Origin: Roseibium sp. HPY-6
Lineage (GTDB): Bacteria > Pseudomonadota > Alphaproteobacteria > Rhizobiales > Stappiaceae
DNA: 64,000 bases
Assembly (NCBI RefSeq): GCF_040530035.1
Contig: NZ_JBEWCD010000001.1
Coordinates: 682,001-746,000, forward strand
Direction of reading: 5' to 3'
Shown one piece after another: positions 52,666-62,900 of this stretch. Every line of letters begins with the position of its first letter. The first letter of the stretch is position 1. Made by a program: the position numbers and the translations under genes. The notes below the pieces were generated by a model. That model saw only the letters and a program-made list of their open reading frames with translations, made no database searches and was not told the DNA's origin.

Positions 52666-54201
52666 CTAGAGATAGTCGGACAGGCTCAGATTGAAGATAA
52701 TTGACGAGGCACGATAGGAAACCTCGATGTTGTTCTGCAGTTGCAGAATTTCGGCCGCTACCAGATTTTGATCGATCGCCTCTATGTCGGCGATCGTTCC
52801 CTCATATGAGCTTTTCATTTGCACATGCCGTTCGCTCGTGAGGGAAACCGTTCTATGCGTTATGGCTATGTCCGTGGTTATGTCGACAATCCCCGACTGA
52901 TCGACGCCCACAGGCTGCAGGATGCTGCGCAGATTGGCTGAAAGTTCATTGTAGTACTGTTCGTCGGTGTTTGTTCCGCCGGAAAAGTCAGCCGCCACAA
53001 AGGTCGCCAGGGACTGCACAAGCTCTTTGAGCGCAGTTTCGTTCGCTCTCACGCCGTATTGTGCCGTCAAGTCCGAGTCGATTACGGCGTTCTTGTCAGC
53101 GCGCGGATCTGTTGTGCTGGTGTTCCGGCCGGAATACCACTCGAGTGTGGTTGACGCGCCGGATGTCTGCGTTGTTGCCGTCGTATACGGCGGGCCGCTG
53201 ACGCGAAGCGGAACCTCGCCTGAAAACGTTGTAAAGAACTCGTCTCCTGCCCACTCGTCCGAAACGGCACGCAGCGTGGTTTGCGCCTCATTTTCGATTT
53301 CCGCGGTCAGCGCAGTCAGCAGGTTCTGCGCGGTTTCCTCCAGATCCGCACCAACCGCAAACGTGCCCTCTGCTTCGTTTGTGGAAGCAGCCGTCAGTTC
53401 AATCGACACCGTGTCTGTGTGGGTCGGAGGCATCGTCAGGTTGACGGTGATCGTTTCACCAAGGTTTGGCTGCCCGGTGAACTGAACGTCAAAGCTATCC
53501 GGATCCGCGGCCAGAGGCCCGGTGATCGCCGCGTTTGTGAGCGTTGACGTGACACTGGAAATGTCGAAGCCGAAATCGTGTGCTCCGTCTTCTGCGATCG
53601 TAAATGTCGAATCCGTCGGCACAAGACCGGCATAGTTCGTCGTCAGCGCGGAGATTGTCAGCCGGCCGTTGTTAGCCGCTCCAAGGTTTGCCTGCGAATA
53701 TTCACTGATGTAGCTGCGCAGTCCGTCCGCGCCTGTGGTGCCGTCCAGGATCGCGTCGAGGGCCGCGACCGGATCGGAAATCGAATCCGTTCCACCGAAA
53801 ATATAGTAGCCGGCAATCTCCGTGTTCAGAATGTTCAGCGTTTCCGTCAGCAGCAGTTCGGCGCGTGATTGTGTCTGGGTCTGACCATCGCTCTGAATGA
53901 TAAAATCATTCGTATCCATTGCAGACTTGGAATCCTGGCGTATGGACTCAAGGCGCTCAAGCGACAGGGAGAGCGTTTCAAGATGGAGGTTCGAGATGGT
54001 TATGGTTTCCTGATAGCTCTCGATCAGACTGACCTTCTGGGTCAGCTGGATGTCCAGCAACCGGCTATCCCCAATCTCTCCGTAGGTCGTACCGACTTTT
54101 CCGGTGGCAAGCTGTGTTGTCTTCTCAGACAGCTGGTTGTTGAGCGCGCCAAGCTGCTGGGTGAGATAAGACCGGGACGTTGTGATCGTCGAAAAAGTCA
54201 T
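52666..54201 (-). CDS. flgL: flagellar hook-filament junction protein FlgL (HAP3)
   Basis: This is the second hook-filament junction protein. The N-terminus (TTSRSYLTQQLGALNNQLSEKTTQLATGKVGTTYGEIG) and C-terminus (IDQNLVAAEILQLQNNIEVSYRASSIIFNLSLSDYL) are typical. At 511 residues it is clearly longer than usual FlgL (about 300-350), owing to a beta-rich central insertion at about 175-370. It follows flgK by only 8 nt and ends the flgE-flgK-flgL operon. Confidence 0.92.
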   Translation of the reverse strand: MTFSTITTSRSYLTQQLGALNNQLSEKTTQLATGKVGTTYGEIGDSRLLDIQLTQKVSLIESYQETITISNLHLETLSLSLERLESIRQDSKSAMDTNDFIIQSDGQTQTQSRAELLLTETLNILNTEIAGYYIFGGTDSISDPVAALDAILDGTTGADGLRSYISEYSQANLGAANNGRLTISALTTNYAGLVPTDSTFTIAEDGAHDFGFDISSVTSTLTNAAITGPLAADPDSFDVQFTGQPNLGETITVNLTMPPTHTDTVSIELTAASTNEAEGTFAVGADLEETAQNLLTALTAEIENEAQTTLRAVSDEWAGDEFFTTFSGEVPLRVSGPPYTTATTQTSGASTTLEWYSGRNTSTTDPRADKNAVIDSDLTAQYGVRANETALKELVQSLATFVAADFSGGTNTDEQYYNELSANLRSILQPVGVDQSGIVDITTDIAITHRTVSLTSERHVQMKSSYEGTIADIEAIDQNLVAAEILQLQNNIEVSYRASSIIFNLSLSDYL

Positions 54202-54209
54202 TGCGCACC

Positions 54210-56063
54210 TTACACGATGTTCAGGAGCTCATCGAAAAGCTCTTTGATGGTCTGCATTACACGGGCATTGGCGGCATAGGCATTCTCGAGCTGCACCATG
54301 AAGGCAAGCTCTGTGTCCAGATCCACTGAAAAGCTCTCTTCGTACCGGATCGCGAGATTCGTGGTCAGGGTTTCCTTTGCAGTGGCATAGGTCTTGGCAT
54401 CTTCTGCCTGGTTGCCCTGAAACGCGATTGTATTGTTGATATAGTCGATCACTGTCCCTTCGAACGGTGAAGATGTGCTGCCGATTCCGGCACTGGGATC
54501 AAAGAAAACCGCTCCGGAAGTCAGTGCATTGTGCAGAAATTCGGGACGCGCCGGGTCGTTAGACGTGTTCGCCGTTGGCGTGGTCTGGTAGTCGACCAGA
54601 AGCGAACTGTCGGCCAAGAGGGCTGGGTTCACGCTGATACCACTGGCATATCCAACCCGCTGACCGCCCGATTCCAGCGCATCCGTGAATGTTTCTGTGC
54701 CAGCCCGCTGATCGACGAAGATTGCGAGACCGAGGCCCTGGTCTGAATTCGCACTCACCGTAACATTCGCAGTAAGGCTCTCGACACTGGTCGGACCCGT
54801 CACGTCGCCCAGAACACGAAGTTCATCGGATCCGTTGTTGCTCACCTGCAGCCCGGATCCTGCCAGGGCGGCGGTGATGTTGGTGATGTAAGTGGCTGGC
54901 AATCCGCTTGAAATATCGATACCGAAAACCGTGTCATTTGCGTCTGCCGTTGCCGAGTTGTCCAAAGGCAGGAGGCTCGGATCGGAGACCGCAACGAGCG
55001 TAACGGATTGCGCTGCGCCAACGTTGTCTGTGTATTCAAGCGTGATGGTATTCCCTGACTGCAGCGCGGACACATCAAGGTCAAAACCGTTGTCGAGGCC
55101 TACTGTTACGGCACTGCTTTCGACGTTTACGTTTGAGAACGCGAGTGAAATCTCGGCCGCTATCGTATCCAGCTGCTTCTGAGCTTCGATCAGGATCTCG
55201 TCCCTGAGCTCGGCCGTTGCGACCATTGCACCTGAGTTTGAGGCCGCAATCACATCATAGGTCGAGCCACCCGGCGTTGTCGCAGTGACGGTTTGACCGG
55301 AAACTCCGGGCTGCAGCAGATGCGTTGACGTGAAGCTGAGCGTCGACGCCTGACCGTCTGAGTATAATTGTTGACCATCCGCCGTCTGGATGAACAGCGT
55401 ATTGTTCGTTCCGTCCGATACCTCGATGTCAAGATAACCTGAGAGCTGCTCAACGAGCCGGTCCCGCTCGTCTTCCATGTCCGCCGTTGAAATGTTGGAC
55501 TGTGTTGCATCCCGGATGGCGGTGTCGATGTCCTCAATGCTGGTCAGGAGGTTGTTGACGGTCTGTGTCTGCAGCGCCAGAGAATCGTCTGCTTCCTGCC
55601 TGAGATCGGTAATGCGCCCATACGCACCGTTCAACTCCCGTGCAAAAGCTTCCGAAGCGGCAATGACTTCCTGCTGGGCTGTGTAATTGCCCGGATCGTT
55701 CATAAGCGTCGACAAAGCCGACGAGAGATTGCCGACAAGACTGGACAAACCGCTGTTGTCGCCAATGGTGCCGAAAATGCTGTCCAGGCGATCGGTGTGG
55801 TTTGAAATCTGCTTGGCGTAGTTGGTATCGGCAAGAGAATTGAAGTAGTCCGCCTGGATCTGCTCGTCGATGACCCTGGTAAGCTCCGTCGCCGTGAGAC
55901 CGGCAACATTCCCCTGCCCGTCAAAATACGCAGTCGCTGCGATCGTCTTTTTGGAATAGCCGACTGTGTCGGCGTTGGCGATGTTGTTCGCCGTAACGTC
56001 GAGTTGACGCTGGTTGTAGGTTATTCCAAAGACCGCAGTGTTCAGGGCACTTGAAAGACCCAT
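54210..56063 (-). CDS. flgK: flagellar hook-filament junction protein FlgK (HAP1)
   Basis: The 617-residue junction protein has the axial motif ALNTAVFGITYNQRQLDVTANNIANADTVGYSKK at the N-terminus and FSVDLDTELAFMVQLENAYAANARVMQTIKELFDELL at the C-terminus. A GGAGGACCGGCC leader precedes the ATG. It lies 73 nt after flgE and is adjacent to flgL. Length and domain layout are normal for alphaproteobacterial FlgK. Confidence 0.94.
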   Translation of the reverse strand: MGLSSALNTAVFGITYNQRQLDVTANNIANADTVGYSKKTIAATAYFDGQGNVAGLTATELTRVIDEQIQADYFNSLADTNYAKQISNHTDRLDSIFGTIGDNSGLSSLVGNLSSALSTLMNDPGNYTAQQEVIAASEAFARELNGAYGRITDLRQEADDSLALQTQTVNNLLTSIEDIDTAIRDATQSNISTADMEDERDRLVEQLSGYLDIEVSDGTNNTLFIQTADGQQLYSDGQASTLSFTSTHLLQPGVSGQTVTATTPGGSTYDVIAASNSGAMVATAELRDEILIEAQKQLDTIAAEISLAFSNVNVESSAVTVGLDNGFDLDVSALQSGNTITLEYTDNVGAAQSVTLVAVSDPSLLPLDNSATADANDTVFGIDISSGLPATYITNITAALAGSGLQVSNNGSDELRVLGDVTGPTSVESLTANVTVSANSDQGLGLAIFVDQRAGTETFTDALESGGQRVGYASGISVNPALLADSSLLVDYQTTPTANTSNDPARPEFLHNALTSGAVFFDPSAGIGSTSSPFEGTVIDYINNTIAFQGNQAEDAKTYATAKETLTTNLAIRYEESFSVDLDTELAFMVQLENAYAANARVMQTIKELFDELLNIV

Positions 56064-56136
56064 GGCCGGTCCTCCTTTGACGGACGCTAATGCACCAGGC
56101 TTGCCAGCGGGTCATCCCCCGCTGGCAAGAGTTTCA

Positions 56137-57522
56137 TTACCGGACCATGTTGAGGGCATCATCGAGCATTTCATCCGCGGATGTCACGATCCGCGAGTTT
56201 GCCGAATAGGCCTGCTGCGTGATGATCAGCTTGGAGAACTCATCTGCGATATCGGCATTGGAGAGTTCCAGATTGTTGGCCAGGATCTGCCCGCCTCCCG
56301 TCAGATCCGCCTCGCCCGATGAGGTTGTTGCTGAAAATGCGGCACCGTCAACACGCTTGAGGTTCTGCTCCGCCTCGAATGTCGCAAGCGGAATTTCAAA
56401 GACGGCACGCTGCTGGCTGTTTGAATAGCTGGCGATCACGCGGCCTGATTCATCAACCGCAACGCCTGTTAGCTCCCCGGCAGGATAGCCGTCCTGGTCC
56501 AGAGCAACCGAACTCGCCGTTCCATCAGGGTCGGAATACTGGGTCAACGAGTTGTTGGCGAAAGAAATGCCGATGCCCGTTGCCGTGGTTCCGTTGATCG
56601 TCAGCGATGCAATATCAAATCCGTCGGTCGTCGCATTGACCGTACCGATCGCGCCGGCAGTCATGGTTGTCAGAGCACCGGTCGTGTCGAACTGAACGTC
56701 GCCGACATCATAGTAGGCGGTCGTCGCATCGCCGCCGGAGCTCAGATACATGGTCCAGGTGTCATTGACCACGGGTGGGCCGACATCCGCGTTCGCCGTC
56801 TTGGCGTAACGCACTTCGACATTCATTGCCGTGCCGTTTTGGTTGTAAATCGTCACCGAACCGCCGGAGATGGAGCTGTTCAGGAAGTCCGTCTCGTTCG
56901 CAACGGCCACGTTGCCGGCACCGACAGCCGCCGCCAGCAGCGCCGTGGAGGCCGTCGATCCATCATAGTCGTTGGTGTCGGGGATGCGTGGTAGGTTTGC
57001 CTGGTAATCCACTGTCGTGGTTGCAGATGCTGCGAGCGGCTGGTTGTCGATCTGGATAACCGTCGGATCATCACCAATCGCATTGCCGGTGACAGCATCC
57101 AGCGGAAAGCCCTGCAGGTAGTAGCCGGCGCTGTTGACCAGATAGCCATCCTGATCGCGCTCAAAGTCACCCGCACGCGTATAGAAGGTTTCATCGGCGA
57201 AGGTTGTCGACCCGTCGACCACGTCGGCGGCCTGGGTGACGACAAAGTACCCTTCCCCGTTGATCGCCATGTAAGTGTCGACGTCGACCTGCGTGATGTC
57301 GCCCTGGATCGTGTTCGTGGCCCGCGATGTTGCGTAGGTGGTTCCAGATACCTGCGATCCCTGGGTCGCCCCACCACCGGACACAAGATCGGAGAAGGTT
57401 GTGTCGAGACGCTTGAATCCGGTTGTCTGCGAATTGGCGACGTTACCGGAGATATTCTCCAGGGCAATCGCCTGTGCAGTCAGCCCCGAAACAGCTGAGT
57501 TAATAGCCCCATAAATACCCAT
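56137..57522 (-). CDS. flgE: flagellar hook protein FlgE
   Basis: The 461-residue hook protein starts GIYGAINSAVSGLTAQAIALENISGNVANSQTTGFKR. It has the GEGYFVVTQ and FYTRAGDFERDQDGYLVNSAGYYLQG segments. The C-terminus is ELSNADIADEFSKLIITQQAYSANSRIVTSADEMLDDALNMVR. The ATG at 57522 follows AGAGGACG; a start nine codons upstream is rejected. A sigma-54 promoter lies 66 nt upstream. Confidence 0.95.
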   Translation of the reverse strand: MGIYGAINSAVSGLTAQAIALENISGNVANSQTTGFKRLDTTFSDLVSGGGATQGSQVSGTTYATSRATNTIQGDITQVDVDTYMAINGEGYFVVTQAADVVDGSTTFADETFYTRAGDFERDQDGYLVNSAGYYLQGFPLDAVTGNAIGDDPTVIQIDNQPLAASATTTVDYQANLPRIPDTNDYDGSTASTALLAAAVGAGNVAVANETDFLNSSISGGSVTIYNQNGTAMNVEVRYAKTANADVGPPVVNDTWTMYLSSGGDATTAYYDVGDVQFDTTGALTTMTAGAIGTVNATTDGFDIASLTINGTTATGIGISFANNSLTQYSDPDGTASSVALDQDGYPAGELTGVAVDESGRVIASYSNSQQRAVFEIPLATFEAEQNLKRVDGAAFSATTSSGEADLTGGGQILANNLELSNADIADEFSKLIITQQAYSANSRIVTSADEMLDDALNMVR

Positions 57523-57587
57523 GTTTCGTCCTCTTGATAAATCGGGCATTGCGCGTACGGGCTTCTGCCCATAATCGGCGAGTTACC

Positions 57588-57603
57588 CGCAAGGGATGTG
57601 CCA
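57588..57603 (-). promoter_or_regulatory. sigma-54 (RpoN) -24/-12 promoter of flgE operon
   Basis: On the minus strand, TGGCAC-ATCCC-TTGCG has GG and GC exactly ten bases apart and a consensus TTGC at -12. It is the best-matching of the three sigma-54 sites in the window. Confidence 0.78.
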
Positions 57604-57823
57604 ACTTTCAAAGAAGTGAAAAATTGAACTGTAAATCAATTAGTTAAATGGATTTCCGGAATCATTCCCTAAGGACAGAAAACCAGCAAGATCCACCTCA
57701 GCGGGCAAAATCTACCTGTCAGCTGGGCAAGAGTGTCCCCTTGAAGAGACAAAGCTTGCCTGGCGCATATTGCGGCTTGCGTCCTATCGCAGGGCCTGCC
57801 AGTTTTCAGCCAGTGAATGAAGA

Positions 57824-58681
57824 ATGGACGGCCAAATGCGTTTTGAAGGAACTGAGGACTATATTGCAACGGAAGATCTGCGTGTCGCGGTCAATGCCGC
57901 AGTGGCGCTCGAACGCCCTTTGCTTGTGAAGGGTGAGCCGGGCACCGGGAAAACAGTGCTGGCGCAGCAGGTCGCTGCCGCGTTGAACGCACGCCTGATC
58001 GAGTGGCATGTAAAATCCACAACCAAGGCGCAGCAGGGCCTTTACGAGTATGATGCCGTTTCCAGATTGCGCGACAGTCAGCTTGGTGATGAGCGGGTCA
58101 AAGACATCAACAATTACATCCGCAAGGGCAAACTCTGGGAAGCCTTCGAGGCTTCAGAAAAACCCGTTCTCCTGATCGACGAGATCGACAAGGCGGATAT
58201 TGAATTTCCGAACGATCTCCTGCTCGAGCTCGACCGTATGGAGTTTCATGTCTATGAGACCGGCGAGACTGTAAAGGCAAATCAGCGTCCGGTCGTGATT
58301 ATCACGTCGAACAACGAAAAAGATCTTCCCGACGCGTTTTTGCGCCGCTGCTTTTTCCACTTCATCAAGTTTCCCGACGCGGAGACGATGGCTGAAATCG
58401 TCGAAGTCCATTTCCCGGACATCAAGAAACGGCTCCTGTCGGAAGCACTTCGGCTCTTCTTTGACGTCAGGGACGTTCCAGGCCTGAAAAAGAAGCCTTC
58501 GACGTCTGAACTGATCGACTGGATCAAGCTTTTGCTGAACGAAGACATCGATGCGGAAACGCTTCGTCAACAAGATGGCAGCAAACTGATACCGCCGTTG
58601 CATGGAGCGCTTTTGAAAAACGAGCAGGACGTTCATCTGTTTGAGCGCCTTGCCTTCATGTCCCGGCGCGAGCGCACGTGA
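57824..58681 (+). CDS. MoxR-type AAA+ ATPase
   Basis: The 285-residue ATPase has Walker A GEPGTGKT at about 37-44, Walker B PVLLIDEIDKAD, sensor-1 IITSNNEKDLPDAFLRRC and an arginine finger region. This is the MoxR pattern. Such proteins usually act with a von Willebrand A-domain partner (CoxE/YehP type) as chaperones. No such gene follows here; the next gene encodes a small secreted protein. The first ATG is at 57824, but an ATG at 57836 (MRFEGTEDYIATEDL) fits homologs equally well. Confidence 0.88.
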   Translation: MDGQMRFEGTEDYIATEDLRVAVNAAVALERPLLVKGEPGTGKTVLAQQVAAALNARLIEWHVKSTTKAQQGLYEYDAVSRLRDSQLGDERVKDINNYIRKGKLWEAFEASEKPVLLIDEIDKADIEFPNDLLLELDRMEFHVYETGETVKANQRPVVIITSNNEKDLPDAFLRRCFFHFIKFPDAETMAEIVEVHFPDIKKRLLSEALRLFFDVRDVPGLKKKPSTSELIDWIKLLLNEDIDAETLRQQDGSKLIPPLHGALLKNEQDVHLFERLAFMSRRERT

Positions 58682-58697
58682 CAATCAGGAGCACGCA

Positions 58698-59246
58698 TTG
58701 ACGAAGTGGACCACCGGGCTGCGAATTAGGGCATACATGATCGTATTGGCCGTGTGTGCGCTTGCCACCCTGCCCCTGTCCGCACAGGTGCCGCCGGAAA
58801 AAGAAGCCGGTTGGCAGAGCGACGTCAGCGGCTTGCGTCACTTTACGGGCCTTAGATGCCCCGATGTCATCGGGCCGTTTTACAGGATCAAGGTGATGGA
58901 GGGCGACGCCTCCAGCCTCGCCGGCTGTATCTACACGGGCCGCGACGGAATGACGGCGGTCATTCGCCAGCATGTTCAGGCAACCGGTCGCCGGGAAGCG
59001 CTCAAGTTTGCAAGAAGCTACAAGGCCGCCGGTTTCGAGCCTGTCAATCTAAGCGGCGCAGCAGCTTCCGGCGTTTCATTTCGAACGCGCAACTGGACGC
59101 CGACAAGCTTGTGCGAAACGCTCTGGCATTTTTCCGGAGAAAAAGCTGATTTCACCTTGTGGCTGTCTTACGCGCTTCCAACGCAACAAGACGACATCGG
59201 ACCTGCATTCGCGCTGTTTCAGCAGTCACTGGTGCAGCAAAACTGA
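58698..59246 (+). CDS. small secreted/periplasmic protein of unknown function
   Basis: I do not recognise the family. The 182-residue product begins at a TTG (58698), which has AGGAG six bases upstream; there is no ATG at this position. A signal-like hydrophobic stretch (YMIVLAVCALATLPLSA) is followed by a mature part with three Cys residues (TGLRCPDV, AGCIYTG, TSLCETLW), which could form a disulfide. It starts 17 nt after the MoxR gene and may be co-transcribed with it. Confidence 0.7.
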   Translation: MTKWTTGLRIRAYMIVLAVCALATLPLSAQVPPEKEAGWQSDVSGLRHFTGLRCPDVIGPFYRIKVMEGDASSLAGCIYTGRDGMTAVIRQHVQATGRREALKFARSYKAAGFEPVNLSGAAASGVSFRTRNWTPTSLCETLWHFSGEKADFTLWLSYALPTQQDDIGPAFALFQQSLVQQN

Positions 59247-59311
59247 AAATGGCAATTGCGTGACAGCACCCCGGTCATTTATTGAGACGGTGTAGAAACC
59301 GGAACCTCGAC

Positions 59312-59833
59312 ATGCGGCTACTTTTGCTGAGACATGCCAAATCGGACTGGGGCGACCAGGAGCTGGCCGATATTGACAGGCCTCTCAATTCGCGTGGTAA
59401 GAGCGCTGCGATCACTATGGCGCGTTACCTTCGCGAGCAGAAACTCCTTCCGAACGTTATTTTGTGTTCGACTGCACAACGCACACGAGAAACGCTCGCA
59501 CGCCTGATGCCTCACCTGCCGCAGGAGGCCCATATCGAACTGATGTCGGATCTCTATTGGCAGAGCGAAGACAGTTACGCCACCCTTATCAGCAAACACG
59601 GTGGCAGAGCTCAAAACGTCATGGTGATAGGGCACAATCCCGCGACAGAAGACACTGCTCTAGATCTTGTCGGAACAAGCGCACCTGATGTACTGAGCGA
59701 CCTGGAGGAAAAGTACCCGACTGCCGCCCTTGCCGTGATCGATTTCGATTTTTCCGACTGGTCGGAACTTGCTCCAGGAACCGGCCATCTCGAGCGCTTT
59801 GTCAAGCCGCGCGATCTGCAGAGCGAAAAATAG
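59312..59833 (+). CDS. SixA-type histidine phosphatase
   Basis: The 173-residue histidine-phosphatase (phosphoglycerate-mutase fold) protein has the RHG-type catalytic motif LLLLRHAKSDW near the N-terminus. The second catalytic His lies in VMVIGHNPATED. The size matches SixA, which dephosphorylates the ArcB His in E. coli, but the in vivo substrate here is unknown. The ATG at 59312 is preferred over a frame start at 59282. Confidence 0.88.
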   Translation: MRLLLLRHAKSDWGDQELADIDRPLNSRGKSAAITMARYLREQKLLPNVILCSTAQRTRETLARLMPHLPQEAHIELMSDLYWQSEDSYATLISKHGGRAQNVMVIGHNPATEDTALDLVGTSAPDVLSDLEEKYPTAALAVIDFDFSDWSELAPGTGHLERFVKPRDLQSEK

Positions 59834-59874
59834 GTCCGACAAACCAGCCGAAGAGCCTTCGAACGAAACCACTC

Positions 59875-59898
59875 GAGGGCAGCCATAAGGCCGCCCTC
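59875..59898. terminator. putative stem-loop terminator between convergent genes
   Basis: GAGGGC pairs with GCCCTC around an inner GCC/GGC stem with loop ATAA and one mismatch. It lies between the phosphatase gene and the convergent RTX gene. No T tract follows, so its role is tentative. Confidence 0.5.
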
Positions 59899-59962
59899 TC
59901 GCTGAATTGGACCTGAGCAATTCTCCATATTGCCTTGGTCTTTTGCTGAAACCGTCACACGA

Positions 59963-62900
59963 TCAGATAAAATCCGTTTCAGGGACAACGAGGCCGGTCG
60001 CGTTGTTTCCGTGACCGAGAGCGACAGCAAGATCGGCACTGACGGCATCTCCTTCCGACGATCCAAAGGCCCCGAGCGTCTCGGCTGCACCCGCAAGCAA
60101 GTCGAGGATGCTGGCTGACGCCAGTCCATCCGGGCCTGCGGAAACGTCTTCGACGGCAAAGCTGAAATCATCCATGGGGTTCGGCTCATCGTAGATTGCC
60201 TTCAGATCGAACATGAAGCTGTCGGCGCCTTGAACAACCTTGAGCCATTCGACCGCCGTGGTCTCGTTGTCCATGCCATGCACGGTGGCCACGGTCTTCT
60301 CGTCGAGCTGAATCTGCAGCTTGTCGTCAGCCTTGACGAAGTGGAAGGCATCCTCGTCCATCGCCTGCAGCGAGAAGCTGCGCAACTCGATGACGTCATT
60401 GCCATCCGGCGTTTGAGAGATGTCATCCAGAACGGGAAGGTCGACACCAAAGCTTTCCAGGAACGATTTCACACCGTCGGTTGCACGTTCTGCAATCGTC
60501 GCCTCGCCATCGGCCCAGATCGTGTAAGTGTCATCTCCGGCTTCACCTGACAGGAAGCCTTCGCCGGAAAGGACATCGGCCCCGATACCGCCAAGAACGA
60601 CATTCGCCTTGACCTCATAAGCCCCCAGTCCCATGGAAACGTCGAAATCGGGACTGAATGAACTGACCGCATCGATCAGCTCGCCGATCGGCTGGGTAAT
60701 TCCTTCAATAGCGTTGATGGTCGCCGTCAGCGCAGACCGGAAGTCCTGAACCCAGGGAACGTCGGTAAGCGCATCGTGGATCACGATCTTGGTGAAATCC
60801 ATGACATCCATGATGACGTCGGAACCGGATCCGCCGGCAAAGAAGTTGCCGAAGCTGAAGGACAGGACATCAACATCCTCGTTGTTTTCGATCTGGTTCT
60901 TCATATCAAGTGCACTTGCCATTTCACCCAGACCGTTTGCGGTGAGAACAAGGTCGTCGCCGGCGCCGCCCATGACGAGCGAGTTGGCATCGGCAAGACT
61001 GAGCGCAACGTCGTTGTCTGCACCACCGTGAACGAAAGCGCCGGGCCCCTCCGCGATCATCAGGTCGGCACCTTCGCCGCCGAGCTGCGCGGTCACGACG
61101 AGTTCGGAAGGCAATGCGCCTTTGACGATTCCGGTCTTGCCGTCACTGTTCCCGTCGCCCTTGAGCGAGACGGTTGCAGCACCGTCCTCCCCCTTGGAAA
61201 AGCCAAGCATTACATCGGTGCCTGCACCGCCATACTGGAAGGACGCGGCTGCCTTGTACTGAGGCGCGACGACCTTGGCGGCAGCGACCATGACATCGGA
61301 GCCGTCACCGCCGAATTGTGCAACGCCCTGGCCGCCGCCGACCAGAATGTCATTGCCTGCGTCTGCATATTGAACGACACCAATGCCGCCACCGACCATG
61401 ACGTCATTGCCCTGGCCCATGACCTGGGTGGTCATGCCACCTGCGCCGAAGGCGTAGTCCTTGCCGGCCCCACCGAACTGGAGATTGTTCGTGCCACCGC
61501 CGATGAGAACATTGGTGCCGCCGCCGTCCGTTTCGAAATACTCGTCGAAGTTTTCGATCACTTCAGCGAACTTGCCGTCGTCGAAGCCCAGGTCGGACGG
61601 AATGGCGCTCCACAGATGATCGCCGAACTGGACGTTGTTGGCGCCACCTGCCACCAGAAGATCGTCATCGGATCCGCCGATCTGGATGTTCGCACCACCG
61701 ACTGCAAAGAGCTTGTCCTTGCCTTCTCCGCCGTGCTGCAGATTGATGCCAGCAACGCCAACAAGAACGTCTTCGCCGTCGCCGCCGAACTGGCCGACAT
61801 TCACACCCAGACCGTAGAGCTGGTCGTTGCCGGCATCGCCGAACTGCAGGTTACCGTTGCCGGCGGCCGCCAACAGATCTTCACCGTCGCCAGCGAACTG
61901 GATATTGGCAACGCCGAGCGCCTTCATCTTGTCGTCGCCGGCTCCGCCGAACATCGTGTTGACGCCGCCAAGCGCCAGCATTTCGTCGTCGCCCGCATCG
62001 CCGTGCACCACGTTGACGCCGCCGACAGCTTCGATCTTGTCATCGCCATCGTTGCCGTTCAGGACGTTCACGCCCCCGGCGGCCTTGATCACGTCATTGC
62101 CGTCACCGCCGAAAGCGGTCGTGGCGCCGGCCTTGGCTTCAATGTAGTCGTTGCCGTTTTCGCCGTGGATGACATTGTTGATGCCATATCCGTAAATGGC
62201 GTCGTTATCGTCTCCGCCGCGCATGACATTGGAAGCGCCGTGACCTTCCATGCGGTCGGCCCCGTCATTGCCGTACATGACGTTGGACGCACCGTACCCG
62301 GTTATGTCGTCATCACCGGTTCCACCATGCATGACATTGGACGCCCCGCGGCCTTCCATCGTGTCATTGCCGCTGTCGCCATACATCACATTGGAAAGCC
62401 CACGACCTTCCATATGGTCATTGCCGGTTCCGCCGCGCATCACATTGGAAGCGCCATAGCCATACAATTTGTCATTGCCGCTGTCGCCGTTCATGACGTT
62501 GGACGCGCCATACCCCTTCAGGGTGTCATGGTCATCTCCGCCGTACATGACGTTAGAAGCGCCCCGGCCCTCAAGTGTGTCGTTGCCGTCTTCGCCACGC
62601 ATGACGTTCGATGCGCCGTAACCCTTAAGGGTGTCGTGACCGGTGCCGCCATACATGGTGTTGGACGCGCCATAGCCATAAAGGCTGTCGTTGCCGGAAC
62701 CGCCCTTCATTTTGTTGGTGACGCCATAGCCGTAAAGCTTGTCGCTGTAGCTGCCGCCATCCATGTCGTTGTAGGCGCCATAGCCCTTCAGCGTGTCGTA
62801 ACCGCTGTCACCACGCATGACGTTCTTTGCGCCGTAGCCGTAAATCGTGTCGTTGCCGGTGCCACCTCGCATCTCGTTATAGGCGCCGTAGCCGTAGAGT

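Noticed and set aside
59963..61621. Cysteine protease or pore-forming domain in the C-terminal part of the RTX-like protein
   Set aside because: No Cys/His catalytic pattern and no long hydrophobic helix is visible in residues 510-1062.
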